A model generated the notes under the pieces. That model ran no database searches. It was not told the origin of the DNA and saw only the letters and a list, made by a program, of their open reading frames with translations. This document shows, piece by piece, positions 35,239 through 43,437 of a stretch of 64,000 nucleotides of DNA. The stretch's first letter is position 1. Each line of letters starts with the position of its first letter. A program made the translations under genes and the position numbers. The DNA is taken from NCBI RefSeq assembly GCF_039533685.1, contig NZ_BAAATZ010000032.1:62001-126000 (forward strand), in the 5' to 3' direction. This DNA comes from Actinocorallia aurantiaca (GTDB lineage: Bacteria > Actinomycetota > Actinomycetes > Streptosporangiales > Streptosporangiaceae).

Positions 35239-37743
35239 CTAGTCCCCCGGATGGATCGGCAGTGAAAGGGTCATGGTGAGGCCGCCGCCGGGCGTCTCCT
35301 CGGGGACGAGCTCGCCGCCCATCGCCTCGGTCAGGCCGCGCGCCAGGGCGAGGCCCAGCCCGACACCGGTGTGGTTGTCGCGGTCGTCGAGCCGTTGGAA
35401 CGGGAGGAAGACCCGGTCCCGGTCGGCGAGGGGTATGCCGGGCCCGCGGTCGACGACGCGCAGCTCGACGCGGTCCTTGTGCGTGCTGGCGGTGACGAGC
35501 ACCGGACGGTCGGGCGGCCCGTACCTCAGGGCGTTGGAGATGACGTTGACGAGCACGCGCTCCAGCAGCGCGGGATCGGCGTCGATGGCCGGCAGGTCGT
35601 GCGGGATCCGGACGGAGACGCCCCGCGCGGACGGCCCGATCTCGTCCAGGGCTCGGGGCACCACGTCGTCGGGGGCGAGCGGCTGGGCCGCGATGCCCAG
35701 CGTCCCGACCTGCAGCCGGCTCATGTCCAGCAGGTTGGCGACGAGCCGGTCCAGCCGGTCCAGGGACTGGGCGGCGGTGTCGACGAGTTCGGTGCGGTCC
35801 TCGTCCGTCCAGTCGATCTCGGAGCTCTGCAGGCTGTCGACGGCGGCCTTGGCGGAGGACAGAGGGGTGCGCAGGTCGTGGCTGACGGCGCTGAGGAGCG
35901 CGGTCCGCATGCGGTCGGCCGCCTCCAGCGGTCTGGTCTTCTCGGCCTCGGCGGCCAGGCGCTGGTGGCGCAGCGCGCCCGCGGCCTGGGCCGCGAACGC
36001 CTCCAGGATCCTGCGGTCGGATGCCGCGAGGGTGCGGCCCCGCAGGGCGAGGGCGAGGTCGTCGGCGATCGGGATCTCGGTGTCGCCGTCCTCGGGGCCG
36101 GTGCAGGGGCGGCCGCCGACGGTCGCCACGATCTGCCAGCCGGAGTCGGGGTCCGGGCGTTCGAGCAGCGTCACCGAGATCAGGCCGAAGGTCTCCCGCA
36201 GCCGCTCCAGCAGGCTCCCCATGGCGTGCTCGCCGCGCAGCACGTTTCCGGCCAGGCCGAACAGGACCTCGGAGTCCGCGTGCAGCCTGAGCGCCTCCCG
36301 CGAGCGTTTCGCGGCCCGGTCCACGACGGCGCTCACGCCGATGCCGACCAGCACGAACACCACCAGCGCGATGAGGTTCTCCGGCTCGGCGACGGTGATC
36401 CGGTGGATCGGCGGGGTGAAGTAGTAGTTGAGCAGCAGGAAGCCGATGACGGCGGTGAACATCGCCGGCCACAGCCCGCCGACCAGGGCGATGCCGACCA
36501 CCGCCGCCAGGTAGAACAGGATGTCGCTCGGCAACGTCAGCCTGGTCCTGACCTGGAAGAGCAGGAGCGTGAGCAGCGGCAGGCCCAGGACGGACAGCGC
36601 CCAGGCGCCGATCCTGCGCCGGGAGGGCGGCCCTGGATCCCGGACGGGGCGTTTGAGTCCCTTATGCGCCTGTTCGTGCGTGACCATGTGCACATCGATC
36701 GAACCGGACATGGCCGTCGTGGTCACCCCGACGCCGGGGCTCAGCACCTGGGCGAACCGGCCGCGCCTGGACACGCCGAGGACGAGCTGGGTGGCGTTGA
36801 CGGCCCGTGCGAACTCCAGCAGGGCGCTCGGCACGTCGTCGCCGACGACCTGGTGGTAGCTCCCGCCGAGGTTCTCGATGATCTCGCGCTGCCGGGCTAG
36901 CTGGACGGGCCTCGACCCGGACAGGCCGTCGCTCTGCGTCACGTGCACCGCGAGCAGGTCCGCGCCTTTGGAGCGGGCGGCGATGCGGGTGGCCCGCCGG
37001 ATGAGGGCCGCGCCCTCGGGCCCGCCGGTGAGCGCGATGACGATGCGTTCGCGCGCCTCCCATGTTCCCTCGATGCCGTGGTCGTCCCGGTAGCGGGCGA
37101 GCTGGTCGTCCACCTTGCCGGCGACCCACAGCAGCGCGAGTTCGCGCAGGGCCGTCAGGTTGCCGACGCGGAAGTAGTTGGACAGGGCGGCGTCGACCTT
37201 CTCGGCCGCGTAGACGTTGCCGTGGGCCATGCGGCGCCGCAGCGCCTCCGGCGACATGTCGACGAGTTCGACCTGGTCGGCGCGGCGCACCACCTCGTCG
37301 GGGACCGTCTCGCGCTGCGGGACCCCGGTGATCTCCTCGACGACGTCGTTCATCGACTCCAGGTGCTGGACGTTCACCGTGGAGACGACGTCGATGCCCG
37401 CGTCGAGCAGGCGCTCGACGTCCTGCCAGCGCTTCTTCGCCCCGCTGCCGGGGATGTTGGTGTGCGCGAGCTCGTCGACGAGGACGACCTGCGGGGCGCG
37501 GGCCAGGACGGCGTCCACGTCCAGTTCCGTGAACTCCGCGCCCCGGTAGGTCAGGGTGCGCCGGGGAATGATCTCCAGTCCGTCCAGGAGCGCGAGGGTG
37601 CGGTGCCGGTCGTGGCATTCCACGAACCCGACGACCACGTCGGTCCCCCGGTCGGCCCGGCGGCGTCCCTCGGCGAGCATGGCGTAGGTCTTGCCCACGC
37701 CGGGGGCGGCCCCCAGGTAGATGCGGAGCCGTCCCCTGGCCAT
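35239..37743 (-). CDS. kdpD: KdpD sensor kinase (second copy, kdp operon)
   Basis: 834 residues from ATG 37743. It has the same layout as the first copy: KdpD/Walker A (GAAPGVGKT), Usp-like domain, four membrane segments around 390-490, GAF-like part, HisKA (AVSHDLRTPLSS) and ATPase (HTGVGLGLALARG). It lies 14 bp after kdpC. Strong identity between the two KdpD proteins in the N-terminal 200 residues points to duplication. In the family this domain senses K+ and c-di-AMP. Confidence 0.95.
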   Translation of the reverse strand: MARGRLRIYLGAAPGVGKTYAMLAEGRRRADRGTDVVVGFVECHDRHRTLALLDGLEIIPRRTLTYRGAEFTELDVDAVLARAPQVVLVDELAHTNIPGSGAKKRWQDVERLLDAGIDVVSTVNVQHLESMNDVVEEITGVPQRETVPDEVVRRADQVELVDMSPEALRRRMAHGNVYAAEKVDAALSNYFRVGNLTALRELALLWVAGKVDDQLARYRDDHGIEGTWEARERIVIALTGGPEGAALIRRATRIAARSKGADLLAVHVTQSDGLSGSRPVQLARQREIIENLGGSYHQVVGDDVPSALLEFARAVNATQLVLGVSRRGRFAQVLSPGVGVTTTAMSGSIDVHMVTHEQAHKGLKRPVRDPGPPSRRRIGAWALSVLGLPLLTLLLFQVRTRLTLPSDILFYLAAVVGIALVGGLWPAMFTAVIGFLLLNYYFTPPIHRITVAEPENLIALVVFVLVGIGVSAVVDRAAKRSREALRLHADSEVLFGLAGNVLRGEHAMGSLLERLRETFGLISVTLLERPDPDSGWQIVATVGGRPCTGPEDGDTEIPIADDLALALRGRTLAASDRRILEAFAAQAAGALRHQRLAAEAEKTRPLEAADRMRTALLSAVSHDLRTPLSSAKAAVDSLQSSEIDWTDEDRTELVDTAAQSLDRLDRLVANLLDMSRLQVGTLGIAAQPLAPDDVVPRALDEIGPSARGVSVRIPHDLPAIDADPALLERVLVNVISNALRYGPPDRPVLVTASTHKDRVELRVVDRGPGIPLADRDRVFLPFQRLDDRDNHTGVGLGLALARGLTEAMGGELVPEETPGGGLTMTLSLPIHPGD

Positions 37744-37757
37744 GGTCGTCTCCTTCT

Positions 37758-38672
37758 TCAGCCCTGGAACGGGGCGGTCTTGTCGAGCGCGATGTTGAGG
37801 GTGAGGACGTTGACCGCGGGCTCTCCCATGAAGCCGAGGGCGCGGCCGGTGGTGTTGTCCTCGATCAGCCGCTCGACCCGGTCGGCCGGGATGCCGCGGG
37901 CCGCGGCGATCCGCGGGGCCTGCAGCTCCGCCCATTCCGTGGAGATGTGCGGGTCGATGCCCGAGCCGCTGGCGGTGACCGCGTCGGCGGGGACGGCCGG
38001 CCGCTCCGGAGCATCGCCCCGGATCGGCACGGTCTGGCCTTCGCCGTAGTCCTCGCCGTAGGTGGCGCACTCGACCTTGACACCCTTGTACTCCGCGATG
38101 AACGGGGTGGCGGGGCAGGCCTCGTTGACGCTGACGACCTTGATGGGACGCGAGACCATGCCGGTCTCGTCACGTGGCCCGATCACCGACAGGACCGCGC
38201 CGACACCGCTCTCGGTGCAGTACGGGCGGGATCCGTCCGCTCCGTCGAGCTCACCGAACTTCAGGCTGCGGGCGCAGACCGTGGTGAGCAGCGACTCGCG
38301 CGCGTTCTCGTCCTCCTTGCCCGCCCGCACGAGCGCGGGATCGGGGAGGACGTCGACGACGTCCTCCATGCCGCGGTTGCTCGCGGCGGTGGACATCGGG
38401 TCCCAGCCGTCGCCGGCGTTGGAGTCCCGGACCTGGAAGTACTGCTTGAGGGGGTTGCCGTCGGCGTCGAGGAACGGCTGGCCGATCAGCTCGCTGCCGA
38501 CCCTTTCACCGTCGACCTCGGCGTACGAGCCTTCGGCCTTGTCCTTCAGGCCGGGGAGCTGGGCGACGGCGGTGATGGCCAGCGGATAGACGGCGCCGCA
38601 GACGAGGGTGAGGAGCAGCAGCGCGCGGAGCGCCGCCAGGTGCCGGCGCAGCCAGCCGGGAAGACTGTTCAT
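37758..38672 (-). CDS. kdpC: KdpC, K+-transporting ATPase subunit C (long form)
   Basis: 304 residues with one N-terminal membrane segment (about 14-36) and a periplasm-facing domain. The family core includes the motif IDPHIS and the C-terminal VNVLTLNIAL. Typical KdpC is about 190-200 residues. This one carries roughly 100 extra residues between the SNRG motif and IDPHIS, with three or four cysteines (VCARS, YCTES, NEACP, VECATY). It overlaps kdpB by 4 nt. Long KdpC forms occur in actinomycetes. Confidence 0.93.
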   Translation of the reverse strand: MNSLPGWLRRHLAALRALLLLTLVCGAVYPLAITAVAQLPGLKDKAEGSYAEVDGERVGSELIGQPFLDADGNPLKQYFQVRDSNAGDGWDPMSTAASNRGMEDVVDVLPDPALVRAGKEDENARESLLTTVCARSLKFGELDGADGSRPYCTESGVGAVLSVIGPRDETGMVSRPIKVVSVNEACPATPFIAEYKGVKVECATYGEDYGEGQTVPIRGDAPERPAVPADAVTASGSGIDPHISTEWAELQAPRIAAARGIPADRVERLIEDNTTGRALGFMGEPAVNVLTLNIALDKTAPFQG

Positions 38673-40804
38673 GAGGAGATCCCCGGGATGAACTGGATCA
38701 GAAGATCGATGAGTTTGATGCCGACGAAGGGGGCGATCACTCCGCCGAGTCCGTAGACGGCGAGGTTGCGGTTCAGCAGCTGGGAGGCGGAGCCGGGCCG
38801 GTAGCGCACGCCGCGCAGCGCCAGCGGGATCAGCGCGATGATGATCAGGGCGTTGAAGATCACCGCGGAGAGGATCGCCGACTGCGGGCTGGACAGCCGC
38901 ATGATGTTGAGGGCGTCCAGGCCCGGGTAGAGGCCGACGAACAGCGCGGGGATGATCGCGAAGTACTTGGCGACGTCGTTGGCGATCGAGAACGTGGTCA
39001 GCGCACCCCGGGTGATGAGGAGCTGCTTGCCGATCTCGACGATCTCGATGAGCTTGGTGGGATCGCTGTCGAGGTCGACCATGTTCCCGGCCTCCTTGGC
39101 GGCGGAGGTGCCGGTGTTCATCGCCACGCCGACGTCGGCCTGGGCCAGGGCGGGGGCGTCGTTGGTGCCGTCACCCGTCATCGCGACGAGGCGCCCGCCG
39201 TCCTGCTCGGCCTTGATGAAGGCGAGCTTGTCCTCGGGCTTGGCCTCGGCCAGGAAGTCGTCCACGCCGGCTTCCTCGGCGATGGCCTTGGCGGTGAGCG
39301 GGTTGTCGCCCGTCACCATGATCGTCTTGATGCCCATGGCGCGCATGTGGTCGAACCGCTCGCGCATGCCGGCCTTGACGACGTCCTTGAGGTGGATGAC
39401 GCCCAGGACGCGCGCCCGGCCGTCCTTCACCTCGCCGACGACCAGCGGGGTGCCTCCGCTGGCGGAGATGCCGTCCACGACGTCGCCGAGAGCGGGAGAG
39501 ACGAGTCCGCCGTGCTCGCGCACCCAGTCGGCCACCGCGGACGCCGCGCCCTTGCGGAGCCGCCACCCGTCCACGTCGACGCCGGACATGCGGGTCTGGG
39601 CGGCGAAGGGAACCCACTGCGCGTGGGAGAGCTCGCCGGGACCGCGCTCCCGCAGCCCGTAGGCCTGCTTGGCGTAGACGACGACCGAGCGGCCCTCGGG
39701 CGTCTCGTCGGCGAGGGAGGCGAGCTGCGCGGAGGAGGCCAGCTCCTCTTCGGAGACGCCGCCGACGGGGATGAACTCCGAGGCCTGCCGGTCGCCCAGG
39801 GTGATGGTGCCGGTCTTGTCCAGCAGCAGGGTGTTGACGTCGCCCGCGGCCTCGACGGCGCGGCCGGACATCGCCAGGACGTTGCGCTGCACGAGCCGGT
39901 CCATGCCGGCGATGCCGATCGCCGACAGCAGCGCGCCGATCGTGGTGGGGATGAGGCAGACCAGCAGGGAGACCAGGACGATGCCGGTCACCCCGTTCCC
40001 GTCCAGCGCCCCCGTGTCCGGGACGCCGGGGTTGCTCATCTTGCCCCAGATGGCGAAGGGCTGCATGGTGGCGGTGGCGATCATGAAGATGATCGTCAGC
40101 GCGGCCAGGAGGATGTTGAGGGCGATCTCGTTCGGGGTCTTCTGCCGGGAGGCGCCCTCGACCAGGGAGATCATCTTGTCGATGAACGACTCGCCCGGCT
40201 TCTGGGTGATCTTCACGACGATCCGGTCGGAGAGCACCTTCGTGCCGCCGGTCACCGCGGACCGGTCACCGCCGGACTCCCGGATGACGGGCGCGGACTC
40301 GCCGGTGATCGCCGACTCGTCCACCGAGGCGATGCCCTCGACGACGTCGCCGTCACCGGGGATGACCTGCCCGGCCTCGACCACCACGACGTCGCCCTGC
40401 CGGAGTTCGGCCGCCGGGACCCGCTCCTCCCGGCCGTTCACCAGCCGCCGCGCGGTGGTGTCCTTCTTGGCCTTGCGCAGGGTGTCGGCCTGGGCCTTTC
40501 CGCGGCCTTCGGCGACGGCCTCGGCCAGGTTGGCGAAGACCACCGTCAGCCAGAGCCAGACCATGATCGCGATCGCGAAGACGGTGTGCTCACGGACGGC
40601 GAGGAACGTCGCCCAGACCGCGCCGACCTCGACGATGAACATGACGGGGTTGCGCCACATGACACGCGGATCGAGTTTGCGGACCGCGAGCGGCAGCGAG
40701 GTCAGCAGCAGTCTCGGGTCGAGCAGGCCGCTGGAGACCCTGGCCGACTCCTGCCGAGGCGCTTGCTCAGGCGCCTGCCGGGGTGTCTGCAGGGGGGTGG
40801 ACAT
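38669..40804 (-). CDS. kdpB: KdpB, catalytic P-type ATPase subunit
   Basis: 711 residues from ATG 40804. P-type ATPase with phosphorylation motif DKTGTITLG, the TGES-type loop (DESAITGESAPV), a nucleotide-binding part and hinge TGDGTNDAPALAQADVG. ATG overlaps the kdpA stop as ATGA. It drives K+ uptake through KdpA by ATP hydrolysis. A frame upstream of ATG is open across kdpA but is not part of the gene. Confidence 0.96.
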   Translation of the reverse strand: MSTPLQTPRQAPEQAPRQESARVSSGLLDPRLLLTSLPLAVRKLDPRVMWRNPVMFIVEVGAVWATFLAVREHTVFAIAIMVWLWLTVVFANLAEAVAEGRGKAQADTLRKAKKDTTARRLVNGREERVPAAELRQGDVVVVEAGQVIPGDGDVVEGIASVDESAITGESAPVIRESGGDRSAVTGGTKVLSDRIVVKITQKPGESFIDKMISLVEGASRQKTPNEIALNILLAALTIIFMIATATMQPFAIWGKMSNPGVPDTGALDGNGVTGIVLVSLLVCLIPTTIGALLSAIGIAGMDRLVQRNVLAMSGRAVEAAGDVNTLLLDKTGTITLGDRQASEFIPVGGVSEEELASSAQLASLADETPEGRSVVVYAKQAYGLRERGPGELSHAQWVPFAAQTRMSGVDVDGWRLRKGAASAVADWVREHGGLVSPALGDVVDGISASGGTPLVVGEVKDGRARVLGVIHLKDVVKAGMRERFDHMRAMGIKTIMVTGDNPLTAKAIAEEAGVDDFLAEAKPEDKLAFIKAEQDGGRLVAMTGDGTNDAPALAQADVGVAMNTGTSAAKEAGNMVDLDSDPTKLIEIVEIGKQLLITRGALTTFSIANDVAKYFAIIPALFVGLYPGLDALNIMRLSSPQSAILSAVIFNALIIIALIPLALRGVRYRPGSASQLLNRNLAVYGLGGVIAPFVGIKLIDLLIQFIPGISS

Positions 40805-42465
40805 CAGTGGATCCCTTCTGCCAGCGGCCCGAGGGCGAGCGCCGGGAAGAAAGTCAGGGCGACGAGGATGAGGGTGACGCCGGCGACCATGCCGACGAAC
40901 TGCGGCCGGTGCGTCGGAAGCGTGCCCGCGGACACGGGGACAGGGATCTGACGGGCCAGCGACCCGGCCAGGCCGAGGGCCAGGATGATCGGTAGGAACC
41001 GGCCCAGCAGCATGCACAGGCCGAGCGCGATGTCGTAGAACCAGGTGTTGACCGTGAGCCCCGCGAACGCCGACCCGTTGTTGTTCGACGCGGAGACGAA
41101 GGCGTAGAGCACTTCGGAGAAGCCGTGGGCCCCCGGGTTGTTCATGCCTTCTCGCGGCCCCGCGAAGGCCATCGCGGTCGCGGTGCCGATCAGCACCAGC
41201 GCCGGGGTGACCAGGAAGTACATCGAGGCGAACTTGATCTCGCGGGCGCCGATCTTCTTGCCGAGGTACTCGGGTGTGCGCCCGACCATGAGGCCGGCGA
41301 CGAACACCGTGATCACGGCGAGGATCAGCATGCCGTACAGGCCGGAGCCGACGCCGCCGGGCGCGACCTCGCCGACCATCATGTTCAGCATCAGCACGGC
41401 GCCGCCCAGACTCGTGTAGGAGTCGTGGAAGGAGTTCACCGCCCCGGTGCTGGTGAGGGTCGTGGAGGCGGCGAACATCGCCGAGTTCTCGACGCCGAAG
41501 CGCTGCTCGACGCCTTCCATCGAGGCGCCGATCGCCTCGGCCACGGTGCCGTGGTGGGCGACCTGCGCGGCGGTGGTGGCAGTGATCGACAGGAGCGCCA
41601 GGACGCCCATGACCGCGACGATCGCGTATCCCTGCCGCTTCTGTCCGACCATGCGGCCGAACGTGCGGGGCAGCGCGGAGGCGATGAGCAGGATCAGGAA
41701 GATCTCGATCCAGTTGGTCCAGTTCGTGGCGTTCTCGAACGGGTGGGCGGAGTTGGCGTTGTAGAAGCCGCCCCCGTTGGTGCCCAGCTCCTTGATGACC
41801 TCCTGGGAGGCGACCGGCCCTCCGGTGATGGTCTGCGAGCCGCCGGTCACCGTGGTGACCGTCTGCGGGTCGATGAAGTTCTGCACGACGCCGCCGGCCA
41901 CCAGGACGACCGCGCCGACCGCCGCGATCGGCAGCAGGATCTTGAGCGTGGCGCGGGTGAGGTCCACCCAGAAGTTGCCGAGCTCCTCGGTCTTCTTGCG
42001 CACGAACCCGCGGACGAACGCGACGGCGACGGCGATGCCGACGGCTGCGGACACGAAGTTCTGGACGGCCAGGCCGCCCATCTGGACCAGGTAGCCCATC
42101 GTGTTCTCGCCGGAGTACGCCTGCCAGTTGGTGTTCGCCACGAAACTGGCGGCGGTGTTCCAGGCCACGTGGTCGGGTACGGGGTCGAAGCCCAGGTTCA
42201 GGAACAGCTTGTCCTGCAGCCGCTGGAGCCCGTAGAGGAGCAGGAAGGAGACCAGGGAGAACGCCAGGACGCTCTTGGCGTAGGTGCTCCATTTCTGCTC
42301 GGAGGCCGGGTTGACGCCGATGACCCGGTAGATGCCACGTTCCACCTTGTTGTGTTTGGTGGAGCCGAGCACCCGGTACATGTAGTCGCCCAGGGGGACG
42401 TGCACGAGGGCGAGAGCGACGAGCAAGGAGACGATGAAGACGACTCCCGCGGTGGTGGAGCCCAT
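40804..42465 (-). CDS. kdpA: KdpA, K+-translocating subunit
   Basis: 553 residues, about ten membrane helices, related to Trk/Ktr K+ channels. Filter-region motifs include TNGGGFYNANSAHPFEN, which is typical of KdpA. ATG 42465 follows the kdpF stop directly. It forms the K+ pore of the KdpFABC complex. Confidence 0.96.
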   Translation of the reverse strand: MGSTTAGVVFIVSLLVALALVHVPLGDYMYRVLGSTKHNKVERGIYRVIGVNPASEQKWSTYAKSVLAFSLVSFLLLYGLQRLQDKLFLNLGFDPVPDHVAWNTAASFVANTNWQAYSGENTMGYLVQMGGLAVQNFVSAAVGIAVAVAFVRGFVRKKTEELGNFWVDLTRATLKILLPIAAVGAVVLVAGGVVQNFIDPQTVTTVTGGSQTITGGPVASQEVIKELGTNGGGFYNANSAHPFENATNWTNWIEIFLILLIASALPRTFGRMVGQKRQGYAIVAVMGVLALLSITATTAAQVAHHGTVAEAIGASMEGVEQRFGVENSAMFAASTTLTSTGAVNSFHDSYTSLGGAVLMLNMMVGEVAPGGVGSGLYGMLILAVITVFVAGLMVGRTPEYLGKKIGAREIKFASMYFLVTPALVLIGTATAMAFAGPREGMNNPGAHGFSEVLYAFVSASNNNGSAFAGLTVNTWFYDIALGLCMLLGRFLPIILALGLAGSLARQIPVPVSAGTLPTHRPQFVGMVAGVTLILVALTFFPALALGPLAEGIH

Positions 42466-42555
42466 CTAGAACTTCTCCGGACGCAGTAGGGCCGCTACCA
42501 GGAACACGGTCAAGCCGATCGCGAGGATCAGGCCGACGACGTTGTCGGGACTCAC
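42466..42555 (-). CDS. kdpF: KdpF, small membrane subunit
   Basis: 29 residues from GTG 42555: MSPDNVVGLILAIGL at the N-terminus, one hydrophobic helix and the ending LLRPEKF, as in known KdpF. The stop is adjacent to the kdpA start. It stabilises the Kdp complex. Confidence 0.9.
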   Translation of the reverse strand: MSPDNVVGLILAIGLTVFLVAALLRPEKF

Positions 42556-42635
42556 AGGCGTCCCACCGCCTTCACGACGAGGCCGAGCAACGCGAAGACC
42601 GCGATGGTCAGCGCTATGAGAACGAGGTCTGCCAT
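42552..42635 (-). CDS. Small membrane protein preceding kdpF
   Basis: 27 residues from ATG 42635, starting MADLVLIALTIAVFAL and ending VVKAVGRL, with a single predicted transmembrane helix and a basic C-terminus. Its TGA overlaps the GTG of kdpF, so the two are coupled. A GGAGAA lies 11 nt before the ATG. Similar tiny proteins precede kdpF in other actinomycetes, to my knowledge without a defined role. It may be another accessory subunit of the Kdp pump. Confidence 0.75.
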   Translation of the reverse strand: MADLVLIALTIAVFALLGLVVKAVGRL

Positions 42636-42652
42636 GGCTGCTGTTCTTCTCC

Positions 42653-42679
42653 GGTTCGAGGTTCGATTTCGAGGTTCGA
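42653..42679. repeat. Short tandem GGTTCGA repeats in the kdp leader
   Basis: GGTTCGA occurs at 42653, 42660 and 42673, with TTTCGA at 42667 between them, so units are 7, 7, 6 and 7 bp. It sits just upstream of the kdp operon start. It could be an operator (KdpE is a candidate) or an RNA feature. The rest of 42636-42886 is AT-richer promoter DNA shared with the divergent gene. Confidence 0.5.
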
Positions 42680-42886
42680 CGGATGTCGGCACCGGTGTCA
42701 CATCGAAGAAAACACCCGTTTTTCGCCTTTTCTCCGTTCCTTAACGCCTTCCATACGCCGAACCCGGCCGTCTTTACGGGACTCATACGCGGCCGCTCCC
42801 GATCGCCCCGCGGCGCCGGCTCATGCGTTTTGTCAGTGGCCAGTGGTCGGATCGCCATGTCCGTTGCGTTTCAACAGGAGGCGGAG

Positions 42887-43390
42887 ATGAGCGAGATCCT
42901 GGTGGAGAGAGCCCACATCGACGCGCTGCTCACCGCGGCCGTGGAGTGGGGCGAACGCGAACCGGAGTACGCGCGGTTCTCCTTCGACAGGCAGAGTCCC
43001 GACGGGAGCAGCGGAGTACCGCACTCGCAGGTGAAGCTCACCGGCGAGAACGCGAGCGAACTCGGACGGGAGATCTGGCTCTTCCACTTCGAGATGTGCG
43101 ACTGGTGGGACGAGGAGGACGAGGAGATCCCCGACGCCGCCGAGGTGGAGGGGTACGCGTTCGACCCGCTGCCGGGAAGCCCCGACCCGCTCGTGATCCT
43201 CCGGGCCATCGACTTCTACCAGTACCAGACCGCCCCGGAACAGCTCGAGGACTGGTCGGACACCAACACCTACCAATTCCTGCAGTACCTGCGCTCGATG
43301 GCGATCATGCACCTGCCCGGCATCGACCGGGCCCCCTGGGGCATCTCCGACCGCGACGTCTTCCTCGCCTTCGCCGAACCCGGATCATGA
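42887..43390 (+). CDS. Unknown acidic protein
   Basis: 167 residues from ATG 42887, chosen for AGGAGG 10-15 nt upstream in CAACAGGAGGCGGAG. It is soluble, acidic and rich in aromatic residues (MCDWWDEEDEEIPD, FYQYQTAPEQLEDWSD). It has no membrane helix, signal or motif I recognise. It is divergent from the kdp operon and convergent with the antiporter gene. The codon pattern is typical of the genome, so it is a real gene. Function unknown. Confidence 0.8.
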   Translation: MSEILVERAHIDALLTAAVEWGEREPEYARFSFDRQSPDGSSGVPHSQVKLTGENASELGREIWLFHFEMCDWWDEEDEEIPDAAEVEGYAFDPLPGSPDPLVILRAIDFYQYQTAPEQLEDWSDTNTYQFLQYLRSMAIMHLPGIDRAPWGISDRDVFLAFAEPGS

Positions 43391-43437
43391 CGGTGAAGCG
43401 CGTGTGACCGGGGGGTGTTCGCGACCGCGTCGAGATG

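Noticed and set aside
35239..38070. KdpD second copy with a start 109 codons further upstream
   Set aside because: The extra part overlaps kdpC on the same strand in another frame and is Arg-rich; ATG 37743 starts the conserved KdpD domain.
38669..42292. A 1207-residue KdpB fusion
   Set aside because: The frame is open through kdpA by chance; the normal KdpB start overlaps the kdpA stop as ATGA.
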